The notes beneath the pieces were generated by a model. That model worked only from the letters and a program-made list of their open reading frames with translations. It made no database searches and was not told the origin of the DNA. DNA of 64,000 bases from an uncultured Aquimarina sp. (GTDB taxonomy: Bacteria; Bacteroidota; Bacteroidia; Flavobacteriales; Flavobacteriaceae), in the NCBI GenBank assembly GCA_947496555.1, contig CANMDH010000002.1:1-64000 (forward strand). The letters are read 5' to 3'. This document shows, piece after piece, positions 45,822 to 55,219 of the stretch; positions within the stretch are counted from its first letter, which is position 1, and each line of letters begins with the position of its first letter. Both the position numbers and the translations under genes were made by a program.

Positions 45822-46670
45822 TTAAGAAATTCCTTTTAGGATTGTTTTAATATGATTAGTGTCTTTCATTTCTTTATAAATTTCATCAAAATCATCGCTC
45901 TCCATTAGCTCCTTAAACTTAGTAAGATTGCCAATATACTCTTGCAACGTTTCGATCACATTTTCTTTATTGTGCTTAAAAATTGGTGTCCACATATCAG
46001 GAGAGCTTTTGGCAAGTCTTACAGTCGAAGCAAAACCACTACCTGCCATATCAAAAATGTCTCTTTCATTCTTTTCTTTTTCGATTACTGTTTTTCCAAG
46101 CATAAATGAACTTATATGCGATAGATGAGAAACGTAAGCGATATGTCTATCGTGCGACACAGGATCCATATATCGTATCCTCATCCCCAATCTTGAAAAA
46201 ATCTCCATTCCTTTTTCCTGTAGCTTAAATGCAGTTTTTTCTACTTCGCAAACAATATTGGTTTTCCCTCTATACAGATTTGCTATTGCAGCTTGGGGTC
46301 CAGAAAATTCAGTTCCCGCTATAGGATGCACCGCCAAATAATTTCTTCTTTTATCATGGTTTTCTAATACTTCACAGAGCTTTTTCTTTGTCGATCCCAC
46401 ATCAAAAACCAAACAATTATCTGAAACAAGATCTAAAACCTCTGGAATTATTGCTACCGTTGCATCTACAGGAATTGATATAATCACTATATCAGCTTCT
46501 TTTATTTCTTGAAGGGTGGCTATTTGATCGATTACACCAAGCTCCAGGGCCTTATCAAGATTTTCTTCGCTTTTATCAATCCCATAAATCACTGCTTCGT
46601 TAAAAGCTGCTTTGATATCTATGGCAAATGAACCACCTATTAATCCTATTCCTATTACAAATACATTCAT
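45822..46670 (-). CDS. tyrA: Prephenate dehydrogenase
   Basis: NAD(P)-dependent oxidative decarboxylation of prephenate to 4-hydroxyphenylpyruvate for tyrosine. The N-terminal Rossmann motif is VIGIGLIGGSFA (GxGxxG). The catalytic/substrate region HPIAGTEFSGP and DPVSHDRHIAYVSHLSH are TyrA marks. Length 282, without a mutase domain; chorismate mutase is supplied by the next gene. It lies 12 nt after the aminotransferase. Confidence 0.94.
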   Translation of the reverse strand: MNVFVIGIGLIGGSFAIDIKAAFNEAVIYGIDKSEENLDKALELGVIDQIATLQEIKEADIVIISIPVDATVAIIPEVLDLVSDNCLVFDVGSTKKKLCEVLENHDKRRNYLAVHPIAGTEFSGPQAAIANLYRGKTNIVCEVEKTAFKLQEKGMEIFSRLGMRIRYMDPVSHDRHIAYVSHLSHISSFMLGKTVIEKEKNERDIFDMAGSGFASTVRLAKSSPDMWTPIFKHNKENVIETLQEYIGNLTKFKELMESDDFDEIYKEMKDTNHIKTILKGIS

Positions 46671-46682
46671 TCTATTTACGCG

Positions 46683-47879
46683 TTACAATTTTTGATTTAC
46701 GACTGTATCATTCGTAAATCGTAATTCTTCATTCTTAAATCTCCCAATAGCTTCTTTAATATTTTCTTGGGTAACGCAAAGCGAAAAACGAATATATCCT
46801 TTTCCGTTACTTCCAAAAATATCGCCTGGTGCAATGAAAATATCATTATTATAAAGAATCGCATCAATGAAATCTACTGCATCTGTTCCTTCCGGTAATT
46901 TTGCCCAAACAAACATTCCTTTTGACGTTTTATCATAAGTACATCCCAACAAGGTTGCTAGTTCCCATATTAACTCTCTTCGTTTCTTATAAATAGTATT
47001 CATTTTATCATACCAACCGTTTGAGATTTTTAAGGCTGCAATGGCTCCCTTTTGTATCCCTTGAAACATTCCACTATCCATATTACTTTTTACTTTCAAT
47101 ATTGCTTCAATTTTATCAGTACTTCCGCTCACCATGCCTACTCGCCATCCTGCCATATTGAAGGTTTTACTTAATGAATTTAGCTCCAAAGCCACTTCTT
47201 TGGCCCCATCAATAGATAAAATGCTTACCGGACTATCATTAAGAATAAAGCTATAAGGATTATCCTTTACCAATAGAATACTATGTTTTTTGGCAAAGGC
47301 GATCATTTTTTTAAACATTTCGACATTACCAGAAGCTCCTGTAGGCATATTGGGATAATTAACCCACATAATTTTAACTTTGCTCATATCCTTTTTTGAA
47401 AGACTATGAAAATCAGGTTCCCATCCATTTTCTTCGACCAAATCATATAAAACCGGTTTTGCTCCTACTAAATTAGTAACTGAAGTATAAGTAGGGTACC
47501 CTGGGTTTGGAACCAAAACTTCATCACCTTCATTAAGATATGCCAACGAAATATGCATAATCCCTTCTTTGGAACCCATTAATGGAAGAATCTCATTTTC
47601 AGGATTTAGCGCAACCCTATATTTATCTTTGTAAAAATCAGCAATTGCCAGACGCAATTCGGGTATCCCCTGATAACTCTGATACTTATGAGCCCCATCT
47701 ACAACTACTGCTTCCTGGATTGCCTTTACCACTTCTGCAGGAGGATCTAAATCTGGGCTTCCAATAGCCATATTCAGAATTGGTTTTCCTGAAGCTACCA
47801 AGCCTCTCACCTCTCTTAACTTTTTTGAGAAATAGTATTCTTCTACGGTCTCTAATCTTTTTGCGGTTTGAATGCTCAT
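46683..47879 (-). CDS. PLP aminotransferase of the aromatic operon
   Basis: Class I/II (fold type I) aminotransferase of 398 residues. The PLP Lys lies in NSLSKTFNMAGWRVG, the PLP-phosphate region earlier, and the Asp/Tyr pattern in VKDNPYSFI. Placed between pheA and tyrA (4-nt overlap with pheA), it most likely transaminates phenylpyruvate and hydroxyphenylpyruvate, or prephenate. Sequence alone does not separate aromatic from aspartate/LL-DAP-type activity; the assignment comes from context. Confidence 0.88.
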   Translation of the reverse strand: MSIQTAKRLETVEEYYFSKKLREVRGLVASGKPILNMAIGSPDLDPPAEVVKAIQEAVVVDGAHKYQSYQGIPELRLAIADFYKDKYRVALNPENEILPLMGSKEGIMHISLAYLNEGDEVLVPNPGYPTYTSVTNLVGAKPVLYDLVEENGWEPDFHSLSKKDMSKVKIMWVNYPNMPTGASGNVEMFKKMIAFAKKHSILLVKDNPYSFILNDSPVSILSIDGAKEVALELNSLSKTFNMAGWRVGMVSGSTDKIEAILKVKSNMDSGMFQGIQKGAIAALKISNGWYDKMNTIYKKRRELIWELATLLGCTYDKTSKGMFVWAKLPEGTDAVDFIDAILYNNDIFIAPGDIFGSNGKGYIRFSLCVTQENIKEAIGRFKNEELRFTNDTVVNQKL

Positions 47880-48706
47880 CCGTTTTGATTTTTATATTCT
47901 CCTAACACTTTTAATTCTAAAGCCATGATCCTTAAAATCGCCATTGCTTTTTCATAATCCTTATAGTCGTTAAAAGTAACATCTACAAAGAATGAATATT
48001 TCCAAGGCATATTAATAATTGGTAAAGACTGTATTTTGGTAAGGTTCAAATTACAATCACTCATTACATTAAGTACGGTTGCCAAACTTCCTCTTTTGTG
48101 ATCTGTTAGAAACTTTAACGATGCCTTATTGATCTCTTGTTTCTCTACTCCCGAATCTTCTCTGGTATTTAAAATAAAAAAACGAGTACTGTTTGATTTT
48201 ATGGTTTGAATCTCCTTTGCAAGGATATCAAGTTTATAAATAGTCGCAGCTGTTTCTCCGGCAACGGCCGCTACACCTATTAATTTTTGCTCTTGAATTC
48301 TCTTTGCCACATCTGCGGTATCTGCATCTTCAACCAATTTGATATGTGGGTGCTCTCTAAAAAACTCTTTACACTGTAATAAAGCCATAGGGTGAGAATA
48401 CACCTCTTTGATATCAGAAATACGCTGTCCTTTTAATGCCATTAAGCAATGATGTATAGGCAAAAAATACTCTCCACTTATCGTAAGATCATGTTCATCT
48501 ATGTATGCATAATTTGGGATGATAGATCCAGCAATAGAATTTTCGATAGCCATAACCGCATCGGTGCTTTGTTTATCTTCCAAACTATGCACTAATTGTT
48601 GAAATGACATACATTCGTCTACATCAATATCTTCACCAAAATATGCTTGTGCCACTCCATGATGATATGATCCTTTTATTCCCTGTATTGCAACTTTTTT
48701 CCTCAA
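47876..48706 (-). CDS. pheA: Prephenate dehydratase
   Basis: Converts prephenate to phenylpyruvate. The catalytic domain has VMAIENSIAGSI and the NSTRFFIL motif with the key Thr-Arg-Phe; a C-terminal ACT domain (RGSLATVLNVMSDCNLNLTKIQSLPI) should bind Phe for feedback inhibition. Length 276, no mutase domain. The start appears to be TTG at 48706 (LRKKVAIQGIKGS); no ATG fits. First structural gene of the operon; a terminator lies 28 nt before it, inside the leader. Confidence 0.95.
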   Translation of the reverse strand: MRKKVAIQGIKGSYHHGVAQAYFGEDIDVDECMSFQQLVHSLEDKQSTDAVMAIENSIAGSIIPNYAYIDEHDLTISGEYFLPIHHCLMALKGQRISDIKEVYSHPMALLQCKEFFREHPHIKLVEDADTADVAKRIQEQKLIGVAAVAGETAATIYKLDILAKEIQTIKSNSTRFFILNTREDSGVEKQEINKASLKFLTDHKRGSLATVLNVMSDCNLNLTKIQSLPIINMPWKYSFFVDVTFNDYKDYEKAMAILRIMALELKVLGEYKNQNG

Positions 48707-48726
48707 ACGTTTTAAATTTTCTTATC

Positions 48727-48756
48727 AAAAAAAAATCCCGACTTTTCATCGGGATT
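48727..48756 (-). terminator. Attenuator terminator in pheA leader
   Basis: In the leader RNA AATCCCGA (48756-48749) pairs with TCGGGATT (48741-48734) around a 7-nt loop, followed by about eight T. It lies between the leader peptide stop and pheA, so as an ordinary terminator it would switch the operon off. The 5' arm can instead pair with the identical GTCGGGATT at 48798-48790, inside the leader peptide gene, giving an antiterminator. Confidence 0.85.
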
Positions 48757-48780
48757 CTAACTATATTTTTAAACTATTAT

Positions 48781-48861
48781 TTACATAGTAATCCCGACCT
48801 TACTTTTAAAAAAATAAAAGAAGAAAAAATAAAATCGGTTCCAAGTAAATACGTTGTTCAT
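48781..48861 (-). CDS. Aromatic-rich leader peptide of pheA operon (pheL-like)
   Basis: A 26-codon reading frame, ATG to TAA, 75 nt ahead of pheA: MNNVFTWNRFYFFFFYFF followed by KSKVGITM. It has eight Phe, two Tyr and one Trp; residues 10-18 are entirely Phe and Tyr. The layout copies the E. coli pheL attenuator. If ribosomes stall on the Phe/Tyr run when charged tRNA is short, the arm at 48790-48798 stays free and blocks the terminator. If they reach the stop codon they cover that arm and the terminator forms. The peptide itself needs no function. Confidence 0.85.
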   Translation of the reverse strand: MNNVFTWNRFYFFFFYFFKSKVGITM

Positions 48862-48882
48862 TGTCTTATTACTTTTACATTG

Positions 48883-48890
48883 CTAAATTA
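48883..48890 (-). promoter_or_regulatory. Candidate -7 element of aromatic operon
   Basis: TAATTTAG on the minus strand is a 7/8 match to TAnnTTTG. It lies 21 nt before the leader-peptide ATG, giving a short 5' end as expected for an attenuated leader. No good -33 TTG is visible. Confidence 0.4.
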
Positions 48891-49054
48891 GGTAAAACTA
48901 TTACTATTAAAAATCTTTTTTTATTTTTTTCACCTTCATGTATGCATTATCATCAAATTTTGAAATTTTCGGGACTATATATGAAAGATTTTAAATAAAA
49001 CATAAATAATACTACTAATTTTCTATAATCTCAACCACTAACAAACGTTCGTAA
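48891..49054. other. AT-rich remainder of the kbl-pheA gap
   Basis: The kbl-pheA gap is about 348 bp (48707-49054); its leader half is described separately. This remaining part is AT-rich and no terminator hairpin for kbl, gene or repeat is seen in it. Confidence 0.5.
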
Positions 49055-50242
49055 TCATATCACTCCCAGCTCCTTACCCACTTTCGAAAAAGCCTTGACT
49101 GCTTTTTCCAGGTGGTGACGTTCATGCCCTGCCGATAATTGTACTCTGATTCTTGCTTTTTCTTTCGGAACCACAGGATAAAAGAACCCTATGACATAAA
49201 TTCCTTCATCCAACAGTTTAGCAGCAAATTCTTGTGCCAATTTTGCATCGTACAACATCACCGGAACAATCGGATGATCCCCCGGTATAATATCAAATCC
49301 TGCTTTTGTCATTTCTGATCTAAAGAACTTCGTATTTTCTTCTAATTTATCTCGAAGTTCGGTAGAAGAACTTAATAGATCCAATACCTTGATAGAAGCC
49401 CCAACGATTGAGGGTGCTACAGTATTAGAAAACAAATATGGTCTTGATCGCTGCCTAAGCATATCCACAATTTCTTTTCTTGCAGCAGTAAATCCACCAG
49501 AAGCACCGCCCAATGCTTTACCATAAGTACCTGTGATGATATCAATACGTCCCATTACATTTCGATATTCATGGGTACCACGACCCGTTTTACCTAAAAA
49601 CCCTGTAGAATGACACTCATCAATCATTACCATGGCTCCGTATTTATCAGCCAAATCACATATTTTGTCGAGTTGAGCGATGGTCCCATCCATAGAGAAC
49701 GATCCATCGGTAACAATTAATTTTCTTCTTGTATCTTGCGCTTGAACTAATTGTTTTTCGAGATCAACCATATTATTGTGCTCGTATCTGAAGCGTTTGG
49801 CTTTACATAAACGAATCCCATCGATAATAGAAGCATGATTTAAAGCATCTGAAATTATTGCATCTTCCGGACCTAAAATTGGTTCAAAAAGCCCTCCATT
49901 TGCGTCAAAAGCAGCGGCATATAGGATACAATCTTCCATCTCCAAAAACTCGGCAGTTTTTCTCTCTAACTCTTTATGAATATCCTGGGTACCGCAAATA
50001 AATCTAACCGATGATAATCCATAACCATGCGAGTCAATTGCTTCTTTACCGGCTTTAATTACATCGGGATGCGAGGAAAGTCCCAAATAATTGTTCGCAC
50101 AGAAGTTTAATACATCCACGTTTTTGGTAGTATTGATTTTGGCTCCTTGAGGAGTGGTTATAATGCGTTCAGATTTATAAAGCCCTGCTGCTTTTATTTC
50201 ATCTAATTCTTTTTGTAAATCATCCTTTATATTAGAAAACAT
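49055..50242 (-). CDS. kbl: Glycine C-acetyltransferase (KBL)
   Basis: PLP enzyme cleaving 2-amino-3-ketobutyrate with CoA to glycine and acetyl-CoA, the second step of threonine degradation. It is a 395-residue alpha-oxoamine synthase with [14 protein letters not shown] at the start, [18 protein letters not shown], and the PLP Lys in [14 protein letters not shown]. It lies 56 nt downstream of the SDR-type threonine dehydrogenase gene, which supplies its substrate and supports KBL over related AON synthases. Confidence 0.95.
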   Translation of the reverse strand: MFSNIKDDLQKELDEIKAAGLYKSERIITTPQGAKINTTKNVDVLNFCANNYLGLSSHPDVIKAGKEAIDSHGYGLSSVRFICGTQDIHKELERKTAEFLEMEDCILYAAAFDANGGLFEPILGPEDAIISDALNHASIIDGIRLCKAKRFRYEHNNMVDLEKQLVQAQDTRRKLIVTDGSFSMDGTIAQLDKICDLADKYGAMVMIDECHSTGFLGKTGRGTHEYRNVMGRIDIITGTYGKALGGASGGFTAARKEIVDMLRQRSRPYLFSNTVAPSIVGASIKVLDLLSSSTELRDKLEENTKFFRSEMTKAGFDIIPGDHPIVPVMLYDAKLAQEFAAKLLDEGIYVIGFFYPVVPKEKARIRVQLSAGHERHHLEKAVKAFSKVGKELGVI

Positions 50243-50298
50243 ATTTGCTATTTTTTTTATTCTTCTTTGTTATTTACATTACTATTCTATATGCAAAA

Positions 50299-51279
50299 TC
50301 AAAAAATCATTGTTTTAAGGTTCTTTGAGTCTTTGGTATATTTTTCCTTTAGTTTTTGGATCATTGTTTCGGTAATTGTTTCCAGGTTATATTCTGGTTT
50401 CCAGCCCCAATCTTTTGCAGCAGCTGTATCATCAATGTTTTTTGGCCAGCTTGCCGCAATATCCTGTCGGAAATCTGGTTTATAACTCACTTTAAAATCA
50501 GGATATAATTTACGAATTTCTGCCACCACTTCAGCAGGAGAAAAGCTAATTCCTGACAAATTATATGAAGTACGAATCTTAATTTGTTCTTTGGGGGCAT
50601 CCATCAACTCCAAAGTCGCTCTAATGGTGTCTTCCATAAAGATCATAGGCAGGGTCGTGTCTTCTTTCAAAAAACAAGTAAACTCTTCTCCAAGGACGGC
50701 TTTATGATAAATATCTACAGCATAATCTGTGGTTCCTCCTCCTGGTAAGGATTGATACCCAATAACCCCGGGGTATCTTAGCGAACGAACATCAAGGCCA
50801 TATTTTAAGAAATAGTACTGTGCCCAATTTTCTCCGGCTGCTTTGGTCATACCATATACCGTAGTTGGATCTAAATATGCATCATTTGGGGTGTTATCAA
50901 GTGGTGCACCTGCACCAAAAACTGCAATTGAACTGGGAAAGAATACTCTGTCTATATTATTTAAGCGAGAAACTTCGAGTACCGTGAACAGGGTCTTCAT
51001 GTTGATATCCCAGGTTAGTAAAGGGTTTTCTTCACCCCTTGCTGAGAGTATCGCAGCCAAATGATATATCTGGGTAATTTTATATTTGGTAACCAACTCC
51101 TGAATTCTATCTTGATCGGTAGCATCTGCAATTTCAAATACTCCTTCAAAACCTTCTTTTCTTTTTAAATCCGACCCGATAATATTATCTATTCCGAATT
51201 TTTGCTGAAGCGCTCCTATCAACACCGAACCTAATTGCCCATTGGCTCCTATAACTAAAACCTTTGTTTCTGAATTCAT
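50299..51279 (-). CDS. L-threonine 3-dehydrogenase, SDR/epimerase type
   Basis: NAD-dependent epimerase-like SDR of about 326 residues that should oxidise threonine to 2-amino-3-ketobutyrate. The Rossmann motif is GANGQLGS and the catalytic pair is in YGMTK (YxxxK). Threonine dehydrogenases of this epimerase-like type are established in Flavobacterium and in animals. Pairing with kbl makes the assignment strong. The ATG at 51279 (MNSETKVLVIG) is chosen over an upstream GTG. Divergent from an Lrp-type regulator gene. Confidence 0.9.
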   Translation of the reverse strand: MNSETKVLVIGANGQLGSVLIGALQQKFGIDNIIGSDLKRKEGFEGVFEIADATDQDRIQELVTKYKITQIYHLAAILSARGEENPLLTWDINMKTLFTVLEVSRLNNIDRVFFPSSIAVFGAGAPLDNTPNDAYLDPTTVYGMTKAAGENWAQYYFLKYGLDVRSLRYPGVIGYQSLPGGGTTDYAVDIYHKAVLGEEFTCFLKEDTTLPMIFMEDTIRATLELMDAPKEQIKIRTSYNLSGISFSPAEVVAEIRKLYPDFKVSYKPDFRQDIAASWPKNIDDTAAAKDWGWKPEYNLETITETMIQKLKEKYTKDSKNLKTMIF

Positions 51280-51440
51280 AATAAAAGTATTATACACTAA
51301 GCAAATTACAAAATGTAGCTTTTATAGCCATATATAATAAAAAATTAAGTTGTTTTTCCTGATTTAATCGTTTGCTCTAGTTATATTTACTATTTCTTAT
51401 TAATTAATATAGGCTTTTGAAGTAATTTTTATGTAGCTAT

Positions 51441-51902
51441 ATGGAACAATTAGATAAAACCGATATTACCATTCTTAGAATTTTACAGGAAGATTCTAAA
51501 AAAACCGCTAAGGAGATCGCTAATATTCTTAACCTTACCCCTTCACCAGTATACGAGCGTATACGAAGATTAGAGAAACAAGGGTTTATAAAAAAATACG
51601 TTGCAATTCTTGATAAAAAATTAATAGACAGATCAGTGACCACTATTTGTCAGGTCTCTATGCGATACCACAACGAGGCGTTTATCGAAAAGTTCGAAGA
51701 GCAAATACAAAATTTACAAGAAGTACAGGAGTGTTATCACATGGCAGGACAGGTTGATTTTATCCTAAAAATACATACCAAAAGTCTCGAAGAATATCAC
51801 GATTTTGTAAAAACTAAGCTCTCAAAAATCGAGAACATTGGAGTTTTGAATAGCACTTTTGTTCTCAAAGAAATTAAACACACCTCAGAGTTTTATATTT
51901 AG
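51441..51902 (+). CDS. Lrp/AsnC-family transcriptional regulator
   Basis: A 153-residue regulator: an N-terminal winged helix (LDKTDITILRILQEDSKKTAKEIANILNLTPSPVYERIRRLEKQGFI) and a C-terminal RAM ligand-binding domain (VQECYHMAGQVDFILKIHT). These sense amino acids, classically leucine. It is divergent from the threonine dehydrogenase-kbl pair, with 161 bp between the starts, so it probably regulates that pathway in response to an amino acid; which one is unknown. Confidence 0.92.
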   Translation: MEQLDKTDITILRILQEDSKKTAKEIANILNLTPSPVYERIRRLEKQGFIKKYVAILDKKLIDRSVTTICQVSMRYHNEAFIEKFEEQIQNLQEVQECYHMAGQVDFILKIHTKSLEEYHDFVKTKLSKIENIGVLNSTFVLKEIKHTSEFYI

Positions 51903-51965
51903 AAGTGGTTTAAACTAAAATCATAATATTTCTGGTTACCCGTTACATTAAGAAATCTAATTCTC

Positions 51966-51973
51966 TATTTTTG
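51966..51973 (+). promoter_or_regulatory. Candidate -7 element for gldA
   Basis: TATTTTTG matches TAnnTTTG exactly, 16 nt before the gldA ATG at 51990. The implied leader is only about 10 nt. Confidence 0.4.
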
Positions 51974-51989
51974 ATGAAAATAACAATGC

Positions 51990-52889
51990 ATGTCAATATC
52001 GATATCTAACATTTCAAAATATTATGATGATCAAAAAGCGCTGAATAATATTTCCTTTGAAATTAAACAAGGAGAAATTGTTGGCTTTTTAGGTCCAAAT
52101 GGGGCAGGTAAATCGACTATGATGAAAATCTTGACGACATATATTGATCCAAGCGAAGGGAATGCTTCAGTCAATGGATTTGACACCAGTGATCAACCTA
52201 TCGAAGTTAAAAAGAGTGTTGGGTATCTTCCGGAACACAATCCATTGTATCTTGAAATGTATGTACGAGAATACTTATTATTTAATGCCCAGGTTTACAA
52301 CGTTTCGAAATCACGAATCGAAGAAGTAATAGAATTAACAGGGTTAACTCCCGAAGCAAACAAAAAGATAGAACTACTTTCTAAGGGATATCGACAACGA
52401 GTTGGTTTGGCCTGTGCTTTACTACATGATCCGCAAGTATTGATTCTAGATGAACCTACCACTGGTCTGGATCCAAATCAACTTGTTGAAATTAGAGAGT
52501 TGATTAAATCGATTGGAAAAGAAAAAACTGTTTTTCTTTCTACCCATATCATGCAGGAGGTAGAAGCCATGTGTGACAGAGTAATCATCATTAATAATGG
52601 AAATATAGTTGCAGACAAGAGTATGGATTCTTTGATAGACAAAAATGACCAAATTATTGAAGTAGAATTTGATTACAGAGTTGAAGAAGCATTCTTATTA
52701 AAACTTTCTAATGTAAAAGATGTAAAAAACATTCATGGTTTTGTATATCAGATTACTTTTGATACCGATATAGATATGCGTTCAAGAGTTTTTGATTTTG
52801 CCCATGATAATGAGCTGAAGATTCTTCAGTTATCCAAAAAAAATAAAAACCTTGAGAGTCTATTTAGAGAATTGACCAATCCTTCATAA
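51990..52889 (+). CDS. gldA: Gliding motility ABC transporter ATPase GldA
   Basis: ATP-binding subunit of the Gld ABC transporter, which in Flavobacterium johnsoniae works with GldF and GldG and affects gliding. The Walker A is GPNGAGKST at 35-43, the signature LSKGYRQRVGLA, the Walker B VLILDEPT, and the switch His in STHIMQEVE. Length 299 and the whole N-terminus (MSISISNISKYYDDQKALNNISFEIKQ in two parts) fit GldA. No permease gene is adjacent; gldF and gldG would lie elsewhere, as in relatives. Confidence 0.88.
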   Translation: MSISISNISKYYDDQKALNNISFEIKQGEIVGFLGPNGAGKSTMMKILTTYIDPSEGNASVNGFDTSDQPIEVKKSVGYLPEHNPLYLEMYVREYLLFNAQVYNVSKSRIEEVIELTGLTPEANKKIELLSKGYRQRVGLACALLHDPQVLILDEPTTGLDPNQLVEIRELIKSIGKEKTVFLSTHIMQEVEAMCDRVIIINNGNIVADKSMDSLIDKNDQIIEVEFDYRVEEAFLLKLSNVKDVKNIHGFVYQITFDTDIDMRSRVFDFAHDNELKILQLSKKNKNLESLFRELTNPS

Positions 52890-52905
52890 ATAAATATAGA
52901 GATTG

Positions 52906-53310
52906 TTAATTTACTTTTTCAAGGTCAACTAGAACCTCTTTAAGCTTTGCTACGGTTACTGGTTTCACAATATAATCACTAACCCACTCATATGACTTTG
53001 CTCTTAGTATATCATCAGGGTCTACCGATGAAGAAACTATGTAAATAATTATTTTTTTTTCACAGGGTATTTTTACAAACTCATCTAAAAACTGCCAGCC
53101 ATCCAGTATTGGCATATTAAGATCTAATAAGATTACATCCGGTAATTTTTCGTTTGCAGATATTATCGCTTTCAAATTGTTTAATGCCTCTTCACCATTC
53201 TGAAAAACCATTATGTTTTTAGAAAAACCAATAAGTTCCATTATTTTTTTTACTCCAAAAACAAAAATGGGGTCATCATCGATAATACATGTGATATCAA
53301 TTTTTTTCAT
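52906..53310 (-). CDS. Single-domain response regulator
   Basis: A 134-residue receiver without output domain (CheY-like). The acidic pocket DDD is at 11-13, the phosphoacceptor Asp is in LLDLNMP, and the conserved Lys is in VKPV. Start overlaps the upstream PAS kinase gene by 14 nt, so it is the likely partner of that kinase. It could pass phosphate to a phosphotransfer protein or bind a target directly. Confidence 0.93.
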   Translation of the reverse strand: MKKIDITCIIDDDPIFVFGVKKIMELIGFSKNIMVFQNGEEALNNLKAIISANEKLPDVILLDLNMPILDGWQFLDEFVKIPCEKKIIIYIVSSSVDPDDILRAKSYEWVSDYIVKPVTVAKLKEVLVDLEKVN

Positions 53311-55219
53311 GCTTCAAATATACTTTAAAGGTTGAACCGTGATCAACCTTACTTTCCACTTCAATCTTACCACCTAGGGCTTCGACTTGATTTTTTGTGA
53401 TAAATAAACCTATACCTCTTGCATCTTTATTATGATGAAAGGTTTTGTACATCCCAAATAACTTTGCGCGATGTTTGTTCAAATCAATTCCTAATCCATT
53501 ATCCTCTACACTAATCACAACATAATCCTCTTCAATCCAAGAACTTAAAGAAACATAACTATCTCTTTTTTCTGAACTATATTTAATCCCATTGGTTATA
53601 AGATTAAGTAAAACACTATCTAAATATGCCTGAATACCAAGAATATTTACACCCTGCCTTACAAGATTTTTAATCGTCACCTTATTTTCGGTGGCTATAG
53701 CGGATACGCTCTCGATCGTTTTATTGGTTGCTTCCCATAAATTGAGTCCTACCAAATTCTCATCTACCGAAGTATTTATTAAGACAACCTCATTTAAATG
53801 CACTATAGTTTCGGTAAGGTTCTCTGATGCGGTTTTAAAAAGTTTAATAATCTCATGATCTCCCATATCGGGATTTTCCTGAATCAATAAATCAAGTAAC
53901 ATTTCAAAATTTCCAGAATGAGATTTCAGGTTATGAGAAACTATATGTGCAAAATTTCTTAATCTTTTATTTTGGTCTTCTGCTACAGCGAGTAATGATT
54001 TTAGCTCTTCTTCACGTTTAATTTTTGTGATATCCGACATATGGATAATAATTCCACCCACATCATTTTCGTCATTGAACCATGGACGAAATTCCCATGA
54101 TAACCATTGTACCGCACCGTCAAATCTTTCGATACGTTCTTTACTATTTTTAATTACCTTTCCTTTTAAACACTCCTGGTGACTAATCTTCCATTTATTT
54201 GCAATTTCGGGAACTACATTATAATGCGATTTTCCAATTATATCTATATCGCCAATCTTAAATACATTATACCATTCTTGTGAAGCCGCCAAGTATTCCA
54301 TATTCTTATTAAACATAGCAATAGCTGTAGGAGCCTGCTGGATAAATAATCTATTTCGCTCGTATGCTTTTTTCTTTTCGGTTATTTCCTGATGGGACCC
54401 TACCATCCACTCGGGATTGCCTTCTTCATCCCAGCTTACCACCTTTCCTTTATCTAAAACCCAGATATAGTTACCATTTTTATGCAGCATTCTAGCCTCA
54501 CACTCATACACTTGTGTTTTTCCTGCAAAATGATCCTGAAGTAATTTATTCGACTTCTCTAAATCTCTAAAAACTGTATGTTTGACCCAAGTATCGATAG
54601 AAGTTGGCCCTAACTCTTCTAATGTATATCCTATAATCTCTGCCCAACGTTCGTTAAAAATTGTTTCTCCTGTTTTTACATTCCATTGCCAGGTACCTAA
54701 ATCTGTACTATCGATTACTTGTTCAAAAAAGGCTGACTTAAGGCTAAGTTCCTCTTCTTTTTTCTTTATTTCAGTAATATCAGTATGTGCTCCCAACATT
54801 TTTTGAGGTTTCCCATTATTATCCCTAATGATAATACCTCTGCAACGAATCCATACTGTATGACCTAGTTTATGTCGATACCTTACAATTTGATCATAAG
54901 GAAAGGATGGGTCCTGAGAATGTTTGGCAAAGTTTGCATACACATCTTTTAAATCCTCTTGATTTATAATGTCCTGCCAAGAAGAGGCTTTATGTGGCAT
55001 TTTATTAGGGTCATAGCCCAGCGTAGTCCAAAACTTAGAATTCATCCATTCATTTTCTGGTTGATCCAGATCCCAAAACCACAACCCGTCTAAAGCTGCT
55101 TCTTGTAAAAAATCAAATAAAACACTGTCTTCTTTTATTAAGGCGTATAACTCTTTTTTTAGATAATTTTCTCGTTTTTCTGCGACTGCATTTTCTTTAT
55201 TATTTTGATCATTTTTCAT
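53297..55219 (-). CDS. Triple-PAS sensor histidine kinase
   Basis: A 640-residue kinase with no membrane segment, so a cytoplasmic sensor. PAS1 covers ~35-150, PAS2 ~163-282 and PAS3 ~290-400, each with a PAC-like end (GAHTDITE, GSHQEITE, HMSDITKI). The phosphoacceptor His429 is in SHNLK. The ATPase domain (~525-638) has the N box NLITNGIKY, G1 DNGLGI and G2 GIGLFITK. Signal unknown; PAS pockets may bind a small ligand or haem. Followed by its overlapping response regulator. Confidence 0.92.
   Translation of the reverse strand: MKNDQNNKENAVAEKRENYLKKELYALIKEDSVLFDFLQEAALDGLWFWDLDQPENEWMNSKFWTTLGYDPNKMPHKASSWQDIINQEDLKDVYANFAKHSQDPSFPYDQIVRYRHKLGHTVWIRCRGIIIRDNNGKPQKMLGAHTDITEIKKKEEELSLKSAFFEQVIDSTDLGTWQWNVKTGETIFNERWAEIIGYTLEELGPTSIDTWVKHTVFRDLEKSNKLLQDHFAGKTQVYECEARMLHKNGNYIWVLDKGKVVSWDEEGNPEWMVGSHQEITEKKKAYERNRLFIQQAPTAIAMFNKNMEYLAASQEWYNVFKIGDIDIIGKSHYNVVPEIANKWKISHQECLKGKVIKNSKERIERFDGAVQWLSWEFRPWFNDENDVGGIIIHMSDITKIKREEELKSLLAVAEDQNKRLRNFAHIVSHNLKSHSGNFEMLLDLLIQENPDMGDHEIIKLFKTASENLTETIVHLNEVVLINTSVDENLVGLNLWEATNKTIESVSAIATENKVTIKNLVRQGVNILGIQAYLDSVLLNLITNGIKYSSEKRDSYVSLSSWIEEDYVVISVEDNGLGIDLNKHRAKLFGMYKTFHHNKDARGIGLFITKNQVEALGGKIEVESKVDHGSTFKVYLKHEKN

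Noticed and set aside
48604-48891. 95-residue plus-strand reading frame across the pheA leader
   Set aside because: The minus strand here holds the pheA 5' end, terminator and aromatic leader peptide; the plus frame is low-complexity and has no recognisable domain.
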